A DNA stretch of 58,701 nt. Source: Verrucomicrobiota bacterium. Lineage in GTDB: Bacteria; Verrucomicrobiota; Verrucomicrobiia; Verrucomicrobiales; DEV007. The stretch spans positions 1-58,701 of the forward strand of contig CAUJIH010000100.1 of assembly GCA_963205275.1 (NCBI GenBank), in the 5' to 3' direction. A program made the translations under genes and the position numbers. Positions 17,680-26,337 of the stretch are shown in pieces (positions within the stretch are counted from its first letter, which is position 1; each line of letters opens with the position of its first letter). Under the pieces are notes generated by a model, which searched no databases, was not told the DNA's origin, and saw only the letters and a program-made list of their open reading frames with translations.

Positions 17680-18933
17680 TCACGCGGGATCGAACTGCGG
17701 CACTTTCAGGCTCTCGCCGCCTTTCAGTGCAGACTCGTGCGCGACGATCCCGGGAGCGGTGCAGGCGATGGCGGTGTAGAGATCGACCTGAGGTTTGCGC
17801 TGCTTTCTCACAGCATCGACGAATTCGTGCGTGATGAAGGTGTGCGAACCCTCATGCCCACTGTTGTGGCGGAGAGGCTCGGGCAGCATATCCGTTTCCC
17901 ACCAGTGGACGGGTTCGTATTTCTCGATCACCTGTGCTGTCCGGACGAATCCTCCGGAGTCCTTCTCGGTGCGTTCTTTTTGCTCGCTCTTGACGATCAT
18001 AGGATCGCTATTGTTCGGGCCGTTGTAGTAGAAGCTCATCTTGTCGCCGAAGAATCGTGCCCGCTCGCCGCCTTGCACGACTCCTCTCCACCACACAGCT
18101 ACGCGCATGGAGTTGCCGCGATTGGTCTTGAACAGCGCTGTCTCATTCCAGAAAGGGTTTTTGTAGACATTGTCCTTCAGAATGGGATTGTCATCGCCCC
18201 ATCCGTGACAGCTCACCTCCGTAAGTCGCTCGCCCGTTACCGTCACCAAGTGGGCGGTGCAGTGAGTCGGGTAATGCATCGGAGCGATACCGTAGCGCCA
18301 GGTTCGCACTCCATTTTCGAAGTACAAATCGTCCAGTCCGGGGTGATGATACTCAGATTCGATGTAGTAGAGGTTCCCGAAGGCATTTTCCTCGTAGAAC
18401 TTGCGGGCTGAGATCGTCAACTGCTGCCAGCAACTCGTTTCTGCCATCATATAGGTCAGTCCCGTTTTCTTCACCAGATCGATCAGGGATTGACAGTCTT
18501 CCAGCGTCATCGCTACAGGCACGGCACAGAGGACGTGCTTCCCATGAGAGAGACAGAGTCTCACATGATCGGCATGATCGGGTACTGGAGTAAATAGGCA
18601 GACGGCGTCGATATTCGGGTCTTTGACCAGTTCCGCCAGTGAGGGATAGACTTTTTCACAGCGATACGTTTTCTGGAGTCGTTCGCGACGCTCCGGGCGT
18701 AAATCGCTGACCGCTTCGACGATACAGTCGGGATGCTCGTGAAACTGAAATCCCAGACCGAACCGACCTCCCACGATCCCGACGCGGAGCTTTTTCCCTA
18801 CACCATCTTGACCGTAGATTCCATGGGGCAAGAAGGAGGCTGCTGAGATGAGTCCAGCTGTGCTAGTAAAGGCCCTGCGGGTGAACGAAGAAGGCTGATT
18901 CTGAGTTGGACGGGAGTCTGTGGAAGATTTCAT
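17680..18933 (-). CDS. Tat-exported Gfo/Idh/MocA-family oxidoreductase
   Basis: The start at 18933 gives 417 residues with a twin-arginine signal (TRRAFTS) and is preferred over a start at 19062 that adds 43 unrelated residues. A Rossmann NAD(P)-binding motif GIVGGRFGLGF follows the signal, then DPNIDAVCLFTPVPDH. The usual EKP motif is replaced by CAVPVAM, as in some PVC members. The C-terminal domain contains YIESEYHHPGLDDLYFENG and HYPTHCTAHLVTVTGERL. Likely a periplasmic sugar or sugar-acid oxidoreductase; substrate unknown. It is downstream of the GH99-like gene on the same strand. Confidence 0.85.
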   Translation of the reverse strand: MKSSTDSRPTQNQPSSFTRRAFTSTAGLISAASFLPHGIYGQDGVGKKLRVGIVGGRFGLGFQFHEHPDCIVEAVSDLRPERRERLQKTYRCEKVYPSLAELVKDPNIDAVCLFTPVPDHADHVRLCLSHGKHVLCAVPVAMTLEDCQSLIDLVKKTGLTYMMAETSCWQQLTISARKFYEENAFGNLYYIESEYHHPGLDDLYFENGVRTWRYGIAPMHYPTHCTAHLVTVTGERLTEVSCHGWGDDNPILKDNVYKNPFWNETALFKTNRGNSMRVAVWWRGVVQGGERARFFGDKMSFYYNGPNNSDPMIVKSEQKERTEKDSGGFVRTAQVIEKYEPVHWWETDMLPEPLRHNSGHEGSHTFITHEFVDAVRKQRKPQVDLYTAIACTAPGIVAHESALKGGESLKVPQFDPA

Positions 18934-19007
18934 GTATGGCTCGAATGTGGGCAGCAGGCTATCAGGGTTTTTAAAGTTCGGGAAGTGGCTTAAATACGGA
19001 TACGGTC

Positions 19008-21212
19008 TTATTTCTCTGTGGCAAAGCTGTGAATCTCCTCGGGTGTCAGCACCCTCTTCCACAAGCGCACTTCATCTAGGTGCCCTGTGAAATGTGCGGC
19101 ATGAGCGACGGCGTAATTGCCTAGTACCAAGGGCCCAGTCGCTCTCCCGACCGGCCCTGAACGCTCGAGTGTGCCCTGGTCCTGCCCGTCCATATAGAGT
19201 CGTATTTTCTGCCCGTCGAAGGTCGCCGCGAGATGGACCCAGCGCCCGAGCGGAAGCGGATTGCGGGCTACGATCTGATGGCTCCATGGAGTCAGTGGTA
19301 GGTGAAACGCTGCACGTCCTTGAGCTAGGCCAAAGCGAAATCCCCCCGACGTATGATCCCCGAAAATGCGATTGAGAAACCATTTGTCGCTTTGGTTGCC
19401 TTTGTCTGTCCAGACACGGCAATCGACGGAAAAAGCTTCGCCCAGCTCTGGCTGTAAATCGGGCGCTACGGTGACGCTCCCTCCCGCGCATTCCAGTGCC
19501 TGACCTCGAAATCCGGGAACTCGGGCGGCTCGGTGGATTATCCCGCCGAGACGATGGCCAGACACGTCGAGTATGACTTCCGCATCATCCGTCTTTTCAT
19601 CGAAATTCCACCAAGCGATCAGCCCCTCGGGCACATCAGTGCGACGGATGACTCGTGTAGCGAGGCGAGCAAGCCTCGCCTCCTGGGCAAAGATGGCTCG
19701 CATCGCGGTATCGTAGGGACCCAGACCGATGTCTTCAGGCAGGAGGTCATCGTGCGCTTCAGGGGCAGTGGAAAAAACACGCCTCACTGCATCGAGATAG
19801 CCGAATCCATACTCCCGGTAAGGTGCGATATAGTGCCCTTCGCCCCATTCGTTCCAGTTATCGAGTAGTATCATCTTTCTCCCCAGCTCATTCTCTGGCA
19901 GCGTCTCGGCGATCATTTTCGCCCGACGCAGGAGCGTCTCGAAGTCATCTGGTGGAATCTTCCATATACTGTCTTCGTCTCTCCACCCACTCCATGCCTG
20001 TGATACGGTCAGGACTTGCGGGAGGATGTTGAGTTGCTGGACCTTCGTGATCGACTCGATCTGCGTCTGGATCGCCTTTTCTGGCGAGGGGCTTCCCGGG
20101 ACCGGCCAGCAGTAGGCGAAGGTGTAGTCCAGTCCGAGGCGCTTCATTTGCTCGATGGATTTCGGATCGGTGCCGCGATATTCTCCGAGCAGCCAGAGTC
20201 CCTTGAAGCCTGCAGCACGGCAGGCCTCGCGCATTTTGTCAAAGGCATGGCGGACATTTTCCTCGCCTCCGAGGTCGTCGATCAGAAAAGTGGGGCGGTA
20301 GATGAAGAGCAGCGGTTTTCCATCGACTTGGAGATAGTTGGGACGAGAAAAATAATTTTCGATCCAGTAGGGGAGTAAATTTCCCATCAAATCACGCTCG
20401 TCAGAGACGCCCGCCTCCCCACGATTCTGGTTTTCCCACATCAGAGTAAATTTCATCTGATTACCGAATCGAGACTGAAAAAGCCCGTCGTGGATCGCAC
20501 TGCCGAACCTCGTTTTTACTGCTCCTCCTTGGCCGTCGCGATACCAGCAATAGACGAAAAACGAGATTCCGTGTTCCACTGCCCACTTCGTCTCCCAGTC
20601 CGCTACATCGGGGTTCTCTTGTGAGTAAAAACCCAAAGCTGGAGTGCGCTCAGGGTGTTTGTGAATATTGTCCCACATGCGAGGTTTGTCATTTTCCCAC
20701 AGGGGACAGGCGTGTGCTCCGATGAGGAAATCAGTCGTGACGGGATGAGGATCGGGGATCGCAGAGAGGATGCGCTTTTCTGTGGGGGGAAGAAAGCGCA
20801 GAGACAATGTGCGCTCCATCGGAGGGAGTTCCTTCGAACGAATCACGAGCCGAAACTGATACAATCCTTCGTCTGGAGCCTCGACTTCCCAGATGCAGGG
20901 AGTCTCTTCCTCTGGGGCGAGAGAAACACTTCTACTCTGCTCTGAGTTAAGGAGTCGAATTCCTGGGGGCAATTCTAGCGATAGGGTTGCGACCAGCGGA
21001 TGCTGGCCATGCCACGAGGCAGTGATCGCGAGATCAGTCTTTCGCTGCGCTCGACAGAGATTCGCTTGAGGGAGAAGATCGGAAATCTGGAGTTCCGCGC
21101 ACAGTCCATGATCATTCCCCGCCCAGCAGACAAGAAAGAGGGAGAGAATGAAATAGGGAAATCGAAAGGGGCGACAAAAGGAGTGCATAACAGCGATAAT
21201 AAGATGTTGCAT
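19008..21212 (-). CDS. Secreted GH99-like glycosidase with C-terminal LamG domain
   Basis: Starting at 21212 (or 21188) the protein of about 734 residues has a signal peptide (RFPYFILSLFLVCWAG) ending near GLCA. After a short N-terminal beta-sandwich comes a TIM-barrel related to GH99/WbsX proteins, recognised by FFVYCWYRDG, the WENQNRGE segment, and DNWNEWGEGHYIAPYREYG. The last 200 residues are a LamG/concanavalin-like domain (WWNFDE near its start, YMDGQDQGTL, and HLDEVRLWKRVLTPEEI at the end). It probably acts on extracellular polysaccharide such as mannan-like glycans; this specificity is inferred from the fold only. Its end lies 74 bases before the Gfo/Idh/MocA start, so the two may form an operon. 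Confidence 0.75.
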   Translation of the reverse strand: MQHLIIAVMHSFCRPFRFPYFILSLFLVCWAGNDHGLCAELQISDLLPQANLCRAQRKTDLAITASWHGQHPLVATLSLELPPGIRLLNSEQSRSVSLAPEEETPCIWEVEAPDEGLYQFRLVIRSKELPPMERTLSLRFLPPTEKRILSAIPDPHPVTTDFLIGAHACPLWENDKPRMWDNIHKHPERTPALGFYSQENPDVADWETKWAVEHGISFFVYCWYRDGQGGAVKTRFGSAIHDGLFQSRFGNQMKFTLMWENQNRGEAGVSDERDLMGNLLPYWIENYFSRPNYLQVDGKPLLFIYRPTFLIDDLGGEENVRHAFDKMREACRAAGFKGLWLLGEYRGTDPKSIEQMKRLGLDYTFAYCWPVPGSPSPEKAIQTQIESITKVQQLNILPQVLTVSQAWSGWRDEDSIWKIPPDDFETLLRRAKMIAETLPENELGRKMILLDNWNEWGEGHYIAPYREYGFGYLDAVRRVFSTAPEAHDDLLPEDIGLGPYDTAMRAIFAQEARLARLATRVIRRTDVPEGLIAWWNFDEKTDDAEVILDVSGHRLGGIIHRAARVPGFRGQALECAGGSVTVAPDLQPELGEAFSVDCRVWTDKGNQSDKWFLNRIFGDHTSGGFRFGLAQGRAAFHLPLTPWSHQIVARNPLPLGRWVHLAATFDGQKIRLYMDGQDQGTLERSGPVGRATGPLVLGNYAVAHAAHFTGHLDEVRLWKRVLTPEEIHSFATEK

Positions 21213-21312
21213 TGTTGCACGAAATGTCCGCCCCTGTCGAGCGCACGACATCTGCGACACTGTCATGGCCATTGCAGCTTGCTCAAGCCTCCATCGTGGT
21301 GAATGTAATCGC

Positions 21313-22080
21313 ATGAATCGATACGATACAGCTTCTGATATTGTCACCAAAGCCATCCGAGGGCGTGGCCTCGACGTCACTACCGCTGCGAATCAGGCAG
21401 GGCTGGATCCTACGATTTTGCAGAAGTGGCTGGATGGAAACGGCCCACAGCCTGAGTTGACCGCTCTGGCGGAGACTCTTGGTCTGGGAGCCGAGGCTCT
21501 GGGATCGCTCTCGCCAGCCTTCGATGCGATCACCTTACCCGCAGGAATCGAGGTCTTGGTTCTGCCCTTCGATGGAGAAACGGTCAACGCTTGGTGGATC
21601 GAGTCCGCTGGCGAGACACTCCTGATCGACGCGGGACCGGATGAAGAATCGCTCAAGACGGCACTCAAGGGACGCATTCCCCAGACGGTCATTGTCACGC
21701 ACACGCATCATGATCATATCGGAGGCTTACCGTTTTTAGAAAAAAGTGGTGCGCGCATTCTGAAGCCGTTGGAGGTGGGCTTTCGAGGCATCGCATGGGG
21801 TGGGGGTAAACTCACCGCCGTGTCCTTGCCAGGTCACCATCCCGAAGGTTGGGGCTACCATTTTGTCGGGCCGTCGTATTCATGGCTGGCTACGGGCGAC
21901 GCGATGTTCGCTGGTTCCATGGGGGGATGCCCTGATCCAGCAAGCTATCGTCAGGCCTGCTGCGGCCTAGGGCAGGTGCTACTGACCACTGCGGACGATG
22001 TTCTGATCCTACCCGGCCATGGTCCGGCGACGCGCCGCGACATCGAGGAGGTGCAGAATCCCTTTGCGCCGACTTGGTAA
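21313..22080 (+). CDS. MBL-fold hydrolase with N-terminal HTH-like domain
   Basis: Using the ATG at 21313 the product has 255 residues. Residues about 20-60 (TTAANQAGLDPTILQKWLDG, then PELTALAETLGL) look like an Xre-type helix-turn-helix or a degenerate version. Residues 77-255 form a metallo-beta-lactamase fold with HTHHDH (130-135), GHHPEGW (174-180), D196 (ATGDAMF) and LPGHGPAT (233-240), the glyoxalase II-like metal set. There is no signal peptide. The reaction is not predictable; relatives hydrolyse thioesters or phosphodiesters. The HTH call is by eye and could be a small helical domain without DNA binding. Confidence 0.75.
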   Translation: MNRYDTASDIVTKAIRGRGLDVTTAANQAGLDPTILQKWLDGNGPQPELTALAETLGLGAEALGSLSPAFDAITLPAGIEVLVLPFDGETVNAWWIESAGETLLIDAGPDEESLKTALKGRIPQTVIVTHTHHDHIGGLPFLEKSGARILKPLEVGFRGIAWGGGKLTAVSLPGHHPEGWGYHFVGPSYSWLATGDAMFAGSMGGCPDPASYRQACCGLGQVLLTTADDVLILPGHGPATRRDIEEVQNPFAPTW

Positions 22081-22357
22081 TCGCAGATTCTTTCCTCATG
22101 GAAGTCAGACTCGGGACTGCTGAGTCGGACATTTTGTGCCATGCTGCGAGAGCATGAGCGTTCGCTCACCCTTGTAATCTTTGAACCATTGCTCGATCAC
22201 AATATTGCAATCTAGGATTCGAAAGCGATAACATTTTATCCGAGGAAATAGATTGAAGCTTCCTCATTTCCTGAGTAGCCCACCGCCGTTTTTGTGCCAC
22301 AGTGCTGGCGTTGACCAATCCAAATCTTCGCACGACAGTCAAAATCAGAATTCATTC

Positions 22358-24268
22358 ATGAACGACGACACAACCTCCACTGCTTCTTCTTCCACCTCGG
22401 TGAGGGTGGCGCTGATCCTCGGTGTGCTCTGGGCTGCCGCTATCGGAGCGATCTGGTATGCGGATCAGGAAAAAGTTCTCAATCAGACTTTTTTACATTT
22501 CTTCGCTCGATTTCACGTTTTGATTGTCCATGTTCCGATCGGACTCATCTCGGTCGCTTTCGTGATGGATGTCTTGAGCTACTTCACGGCTTTCGGATAT
22601 CTGAAGAGATCGATTCCGTTCATCCTCTGGGTCAGTTTTATCGGGGCGATCGGATCGACAGTAGCGGGTTGCCTGCTCATGTTCATGGAGGATTTCTCCG
22701 GACGGGCGCTGGATCTTCACCTTTACACGAGTCTGGCGATCGTGGTGCTGACTCTTTTCGCTCTGATCCAGTCTTTGCGAAATCGCCGTATCCTCGCTGG
22801 CCTGGGCACTGCAGCGGCTCTTCTCATGACGGCCGCCAGCGGGCACTTCGGTGGCGCGATGGTTCACCGCGATGATTACCTTACTCAATACGCTCCCGAT
22901 CAGTTAAAGCCGATTTTGCATTTTGGACTAGTGTCTTCAAAGGCTCCTGCTCAGTCGGAATCGACGGAAACGGAGATGGAGAAAGACCTTGCGAAACCCA
23001 TAGGGGATCGGCTCGTATATCAGGATTTCGTCGCTCCTATCATGGACAGAAGCTGTGACGAGTGTCATAACGAAAACAAGACTAAAGGCAAGCTCCGGAC
23101 GGATACTTACGAAATGCTAATCGCTGGAGCCAAAGGATCGGAGTATCCGAATATCGTACCTGGCGATGCAGCGGAATCGGAACTGATTGTGCGAGTGGAA
23201 CTGCCGGAGGATGACGACGAGTTCATGCCGGAAGACGCTGATCCTCTCCCGAAAGCAGAAATTGAGTTATTGAAGCTCTGGATCAATGCGGGAGCGAAGG
23301 AGGATATGACGATTGCTCAACTGGGAGACGATCCGAAGATCATTCAGCTCGCCGAGGAGGTTTGGGCACTGTATTCTGGTGGAAAGGCTGCGGGAGCAGC
23401 CCCGCTGACCCATCCCGTGACGCAAGACTCTGCTTCTGCTTGGGAGGCACTGCCCGACGAAGAAAAGGAGTCGCGCTTGAAAGCTGTCCGTGCGGAGGCT
23501 GACAAGCTGAACTTCACCATTTCCACTGTCTCAGATAAGGATTCGCGCCTTCAGATAGACGTCGTCAATGCCGCGAAGGATTTCGGAGACGAGCAAGTAA
23601 AGCTGCTCGAGCCAGTCGCAGAGCAAATTGTATCGCTGAATCTGGCTCGGAGTCAGGTGACGGACCACGGGTTAAAATCCGTCGCGATGATGACGAATCT
23701 GGAAACGCTGCATCTCGAAGCCACTGGTATTACGGATGCCGGAGTTTCAGAACTCGCTCCGCTGAAAAAGTTAACTTACCTGAATCTGTATGAAACCAAA
23801 GTGGGGAATGGGATCTTCGACACCTTGGCTGAGCTTCCAGCCCTTCGTAACGTTTACGTTTGGAAAACTGAAGTCAATCCAGAGCGAGCCAAGGCATATG
23901 AGCAGAGTGTGAATCTGAAGATTGACACGGGTGAAGAGTTGATGCCGCCACCTCCGGCCCCTCCTTCACAGAGCATTCAGGGGGGAAATGCTAAAGGTGC
24001 AGAGGCTCCCAAGCCAGTTGCCCCTGCAAAAACGGAAACTCCGAAGCCAGCGAAAAAGCTTGCTGAACCTGTAAAGGCTGAGGCTCCGAAGCCAGTCGAG
24101 AAGCCCGCTTCACCGGCCAAAGTAGAGGCTCCGAAGCCAGCGGAGAAGCCCGCTGCATCGGAAAAGGCGGATTTACCCAAGCCTGTGGAGAAGGCGAATG
24201 AGGCCGCCAAGCCGGAGGCTCCCAAGCCTCAGAAACCAGCTCCTGTGATTGAGAAAAAGGCAGCCTAA
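22358..24268 (+). CDS. DUF2231-like membrane / planctomycete-type cytochrome c / LRR fusion
   Basis: Start 22358 gives 636 residues; a farther start at 22253 would add 35 residues with no signal. An N-terminal membrane domain of about five segments (16-34, 51-75, 84-107, 119-139, 145-163) resembles DUF2231. A haem c site C233-D-E-C236-H237 opens a PSCyt1-type domain (VPGDAAESELIVRV, ELLKLWINAGA). Leucine-rich repeats follow (about 425-505: LNLARSQVTDHGLKSVAMM, LHLEATGITDAGVSELAPL). The tail is rich in Lys-Pro-Ala-Glu. It is probably an electron-transfer or sensing protein whose haem faces the periplasm. Downstream ResB/CcsA may supply its haem attachment. Partner molecules are unknown. Confidence 0.8.
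   Translation: MNDDTTSTASSSTSVRVALILGVLWAAAIGAIWYADQEKVLNQTFLHFFARFHVLIVHVPIGLISVAFVMDVLSYFTAFGYLKRSIPFILWVSFIGAIGSTVAGCLLMFMEDFSGRALDLHLYTSLAIVVLTLFALIQSLRNRRILAGLGTAAALLMTAASGHFGGAMVHRDDYLTQYAPDQLKPILHFGLVSSKAPAQSESTETEMEKDLAKPIGDRLVYQDFVAPIMDRSCDECHNENKTKGKLRTDTYEMLIAGAKGSEYPNIVPGDAAESELIVRVELPEDDDEFMPEDADPLPKAEIELLKLWINAGAKEDMTIAQLGDDPKIIQLAEEVWALYSGGKAAGAAPLTHPVTQDSASAWEALPDEEKESRLKAVRAEADKLNFTISTVSDKDSRLQIDVVNAAKDFGDEQVKLLEPVAEQIVSLNLARSQVTDHGLKSVAMMTNLETLHLEATGITDAGVSELAPLKKLTYLNLYETKVGNGIFDTLAELPALRNVYVWKTEVNPERAKAYEQSVNLKIDTGEELMPPPPAPPSQSIQGGNAKGAEAPKPVAPAKTETPKPAKKLAEPVKAEAPKPVEKPASPAKVEAPKPAEKPAASEKADLPKPVEKANEAAKPEAPKPQKPAPVIEKKAA
24077..24166 (+). repeat. 45-bp tandem repeat coding for the Lys-Pro-Ala-Glu tail
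   Basis: Two near-identical 45-base units (24077-24121 and 24122-24166) share GAGGCTCCGAAGCCAG and GAGAAGCCCGCT blocks. They encode a 15-residue EAPKPVEKP-type motif, and looser copies flank them from about 23995 to 24240. Copy number could vary between strains. Confidence 0.7.
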
Positions 24269-24373
24269 CTTATCTTTCCTCGATCATTCGATGACTCGCG
24301 CATGTGCGCCTCGATCGTCCTTTCTCCATGAACTTTGAGCATTTTTTGTATATTGATTGACTAAGCCCCTTCG

Positions 24374-25075
24374 ATGTTTCTGTTCCGGATCACCTTTTCG
24401 CCACACTTTTCTCTGTCCAAGCGCCCGTCTCAAGACCAAGACAATTCGAATCGTGCGTTTCCCTCCGTTGTTATCGCAGCAGCAGCGCTCGGGCTGGTCT
24501 CGTGCGAGCGTGCTTCGACGATCTTGGAGGAGCGCCCGCTGTCTGAATCGGAGAAGCAGTTCCGGATCGACGTGAGTGATGCCCAGCGCTTTCGAGAAAG
24601 TCGAGGCGAGCACGCGGATGATTCACACGGTACCCCTGGGCTGAGTTTCACAACACCGGATGGCTGGACACAAAAGACCGGAGCCGCGATGCGTGATCTG
24701 GACTTCTCCTTCGGTCCCAATGGAGAGGGCGAGTGCTATCTAGCTCGCCTCCCCGGCGCGGGTGGCGGGCTGGCTGCCAATGTGAATCGCTGGCGCAAAC
24801 AGATGGGCGTTGATCCGCTCACCGACGAGCAAATTCAGGCTCTGCCGACTCGCTCTCTCTTCGGTCAGCCCGCCCGCTTTATCGAAGCAGAAGGCTCCTT
24901 CTCCCCTGGGATGGGCAGTACGGAGACTTTTGCTGGGTATCGTCTCATGGGTTTAATTCTTGCGTCTGATGATGGAGCGGTCTTCGTGAAGATGACTGGT
25001 CCTGGAGATCTGGTGGAGCAAAATAAGGCTGCCTTCGAGCAGTTCATCTCCTCCCTCGGCGTCAAGATGCCCTGA
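24374..25075 (+). CDS. Predicted lipoprotein of unknown function
   Basis: The 233-residue protein has a hydrophobic segment ending in the lipobox LVSC (about residue 44). The first 27 residues before that segment are unusually long and polar for a lipoprotein signal, so the true start may be downstream at a non-ATG codon, or the N-terminus is atypical. The mature part contains TTPDGWTQK, an all-beta-looking central region and a C-terminal KMTGPGDLVEQNKAAFEQFISSL. This resembles small envelope proteins found beside ResB in PVC genomes, but I recognise no named family. resB starts 14 bases later, so it probably belongs to the ccs operon. Confidence 0.6.
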   Translation: MFLFRITFSPHFSLSKRPSQDQDNSNRAFPSVVIAAAALGLVSCERASTILEERPLSESEKQFRIDVSDAQRFRESRGEHADDSHGTPGLSFTTPDGWTQKTGAAMRDLDFSFGPNGEGECYLARLPGAGGGLAANVNRWRKQMGVDPLTDEQIQALPTRSLFGQPARFIEAEGSFSPGMGSTETFAGYRLMGLILASDDGAVFVKMTGPGDLVEQNKAAFEQFISSLGVKMP

Positions 25076-25089
25076 TCCTTTTTTCTACC

Positions 25090-26337
25090 ATGGCAAGAAA
25101 TCCCATCGACTGGTCGCCGAAAAACTGGCTGCGCCTGCTCTACGACTTTTTTTCCTCATTCAAGCTCGCAACCGCGATCCTGATCTTCATCACTTTGGTG
25201 ACGCTACTGGGGACTCTCGGACAGGTGGATCATGGTCTCCATGCGGCGAAGGAGAAGTATTTTCACTCTTTCTATTTCGTCGAGCGCTTTGGTCCTGTTC
25301 CCGTGGTTCTCCCCGGCGGGCTTTTGCTGATGATCCTGCTTTTTATCAACATGGTGGTCGGTGCGATCATCCGTGTCAAAAAGCGATGGAAGGGAGTCGG
25401 GCTTCTGATCTCGCACCTAGGCATTCTGATGCTGCTCGTGGGTGGTTTTGTGACGTGGGCATTCTCGACCGACGGCTTCATGGCTCTGTATCCTGGCATG
25501 TCAAGTGACCGGGTGGAAAGCTATCGCGACTGGCAGATCGAGATCGTACCTATAACGGCGGAAGGGAAGGGGGAGAAAGCGTGGATTTACCCTTCACGAC
25601 AGTTCGAATCGCTGCGTCCGGGTGAGGAAAGAACTCTGGACGCCTCTGAGCTACCTTTTGCAGTCGTGGTGAGTGACTATTCCAAAAATACTCATCCGAT
25701 CCCGATTTCCGCTCCGATGGCGAGTCAGGTCCAAGCTCCGGAGGTCAACGGATATAAACTAGCTGTGAATACCCCTTCCAAAGAAGCGGAGCAGAATCTG
25801 CCCGGCTGTTATCTCACGATTCAGCCGCGCAAGGGAGGTGATTCCATCCGTGCGATTCTATGGGCCGCTTCCTACCGCTTCGATCCGAAGGAGAAGTCCA
25901 TGCCTTTCACTTTCACTGTTGATAATCAGCTCTATGCTGCCTTGCTGAGCAAGAAGTCGTGGACGGTGCCTTTCACGGTCAAGTTGGATCGATTCGACTT
26001 CTCTCGGCATCCAGGGGTGATGATGGCACGTAGCTATGAAAGCCTCATCACGCGATCCCAGGGCGATCATACCGACACGCAGGTCGAAATTAAGATGAAC
26101 GAACCCATGCGCTATGCGGGTTTCACTTTCTTCCAAGAGTCCTTCGGGCCTGCGGGCGCTCAGCCTGGGGATGAAATGTTCTCGCAGTTTGCCGTGGCGA
26201 ATAACCCCGCTGATCAGTGGCCGCTCTACGCACTAATCGTCGTAGCTTTCGGGCTGTCTCTCCACTTCCTTCTCATGCTATTTCAATTCATCGTGCGGTC
26301 TCGCCACAAGACGCCGCCCACCCCATTTACGTCATGA
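25090..26337 (+). CDS. resB: Cytochrome c biogenesis protein ResB (CcsB)
   Basis: The 415-residue protein has the ResB plan: membrane segments at about 20-40, 72-94, 101-124 and 380-402, with a large periplasmic domain in between. Typical N-terminal sequence is LYDFFSSFKLATAILIFITLVTLLGTLGQ, only partly quoted here (SSFKLATAIL). System II (ResB/CcsA) handles haem transport and its ligation to CxxCH apocytochromes on the outer face of the membrane. It overlaps ccsA by four bases. Confidence 0.9.
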   Translation: MARNPIDWSPKNWLRLLYDFFSSFKLATAILIFITLVTLLGTLGQVDHGLHAAKEKYFHSFYFVERFGPVPVVLPGGLLLMILLFINMVVGAIIRVKKRWKGVGLLISHLGILMLLVGGFVTWAFSTDGFMALYPGMSSDRVESYRDWQIEIVPITAEGKGEKAWIYPSRQFESLRPGEERTLDASELPFAVVVSDYSKNTHPIPISAPMASQVQAPEVNGYKLAVNTPSKEAEQNLPGCYLTIQPRKGGDSIRAILWAASYRFDPKEKSMPFTFTVDNQLYAALLSKKSWTVPFTVKLDRFDFSRHPGVMMARSYESLITRSQGDHTDTQVEIKMNEPMRYAGFTFFQESFGPAGAQPGDEMFSQFAVANNPADQWPLYALIVVAFGLSLHFLLMLFQFIVRSRHKTPPTPFTS

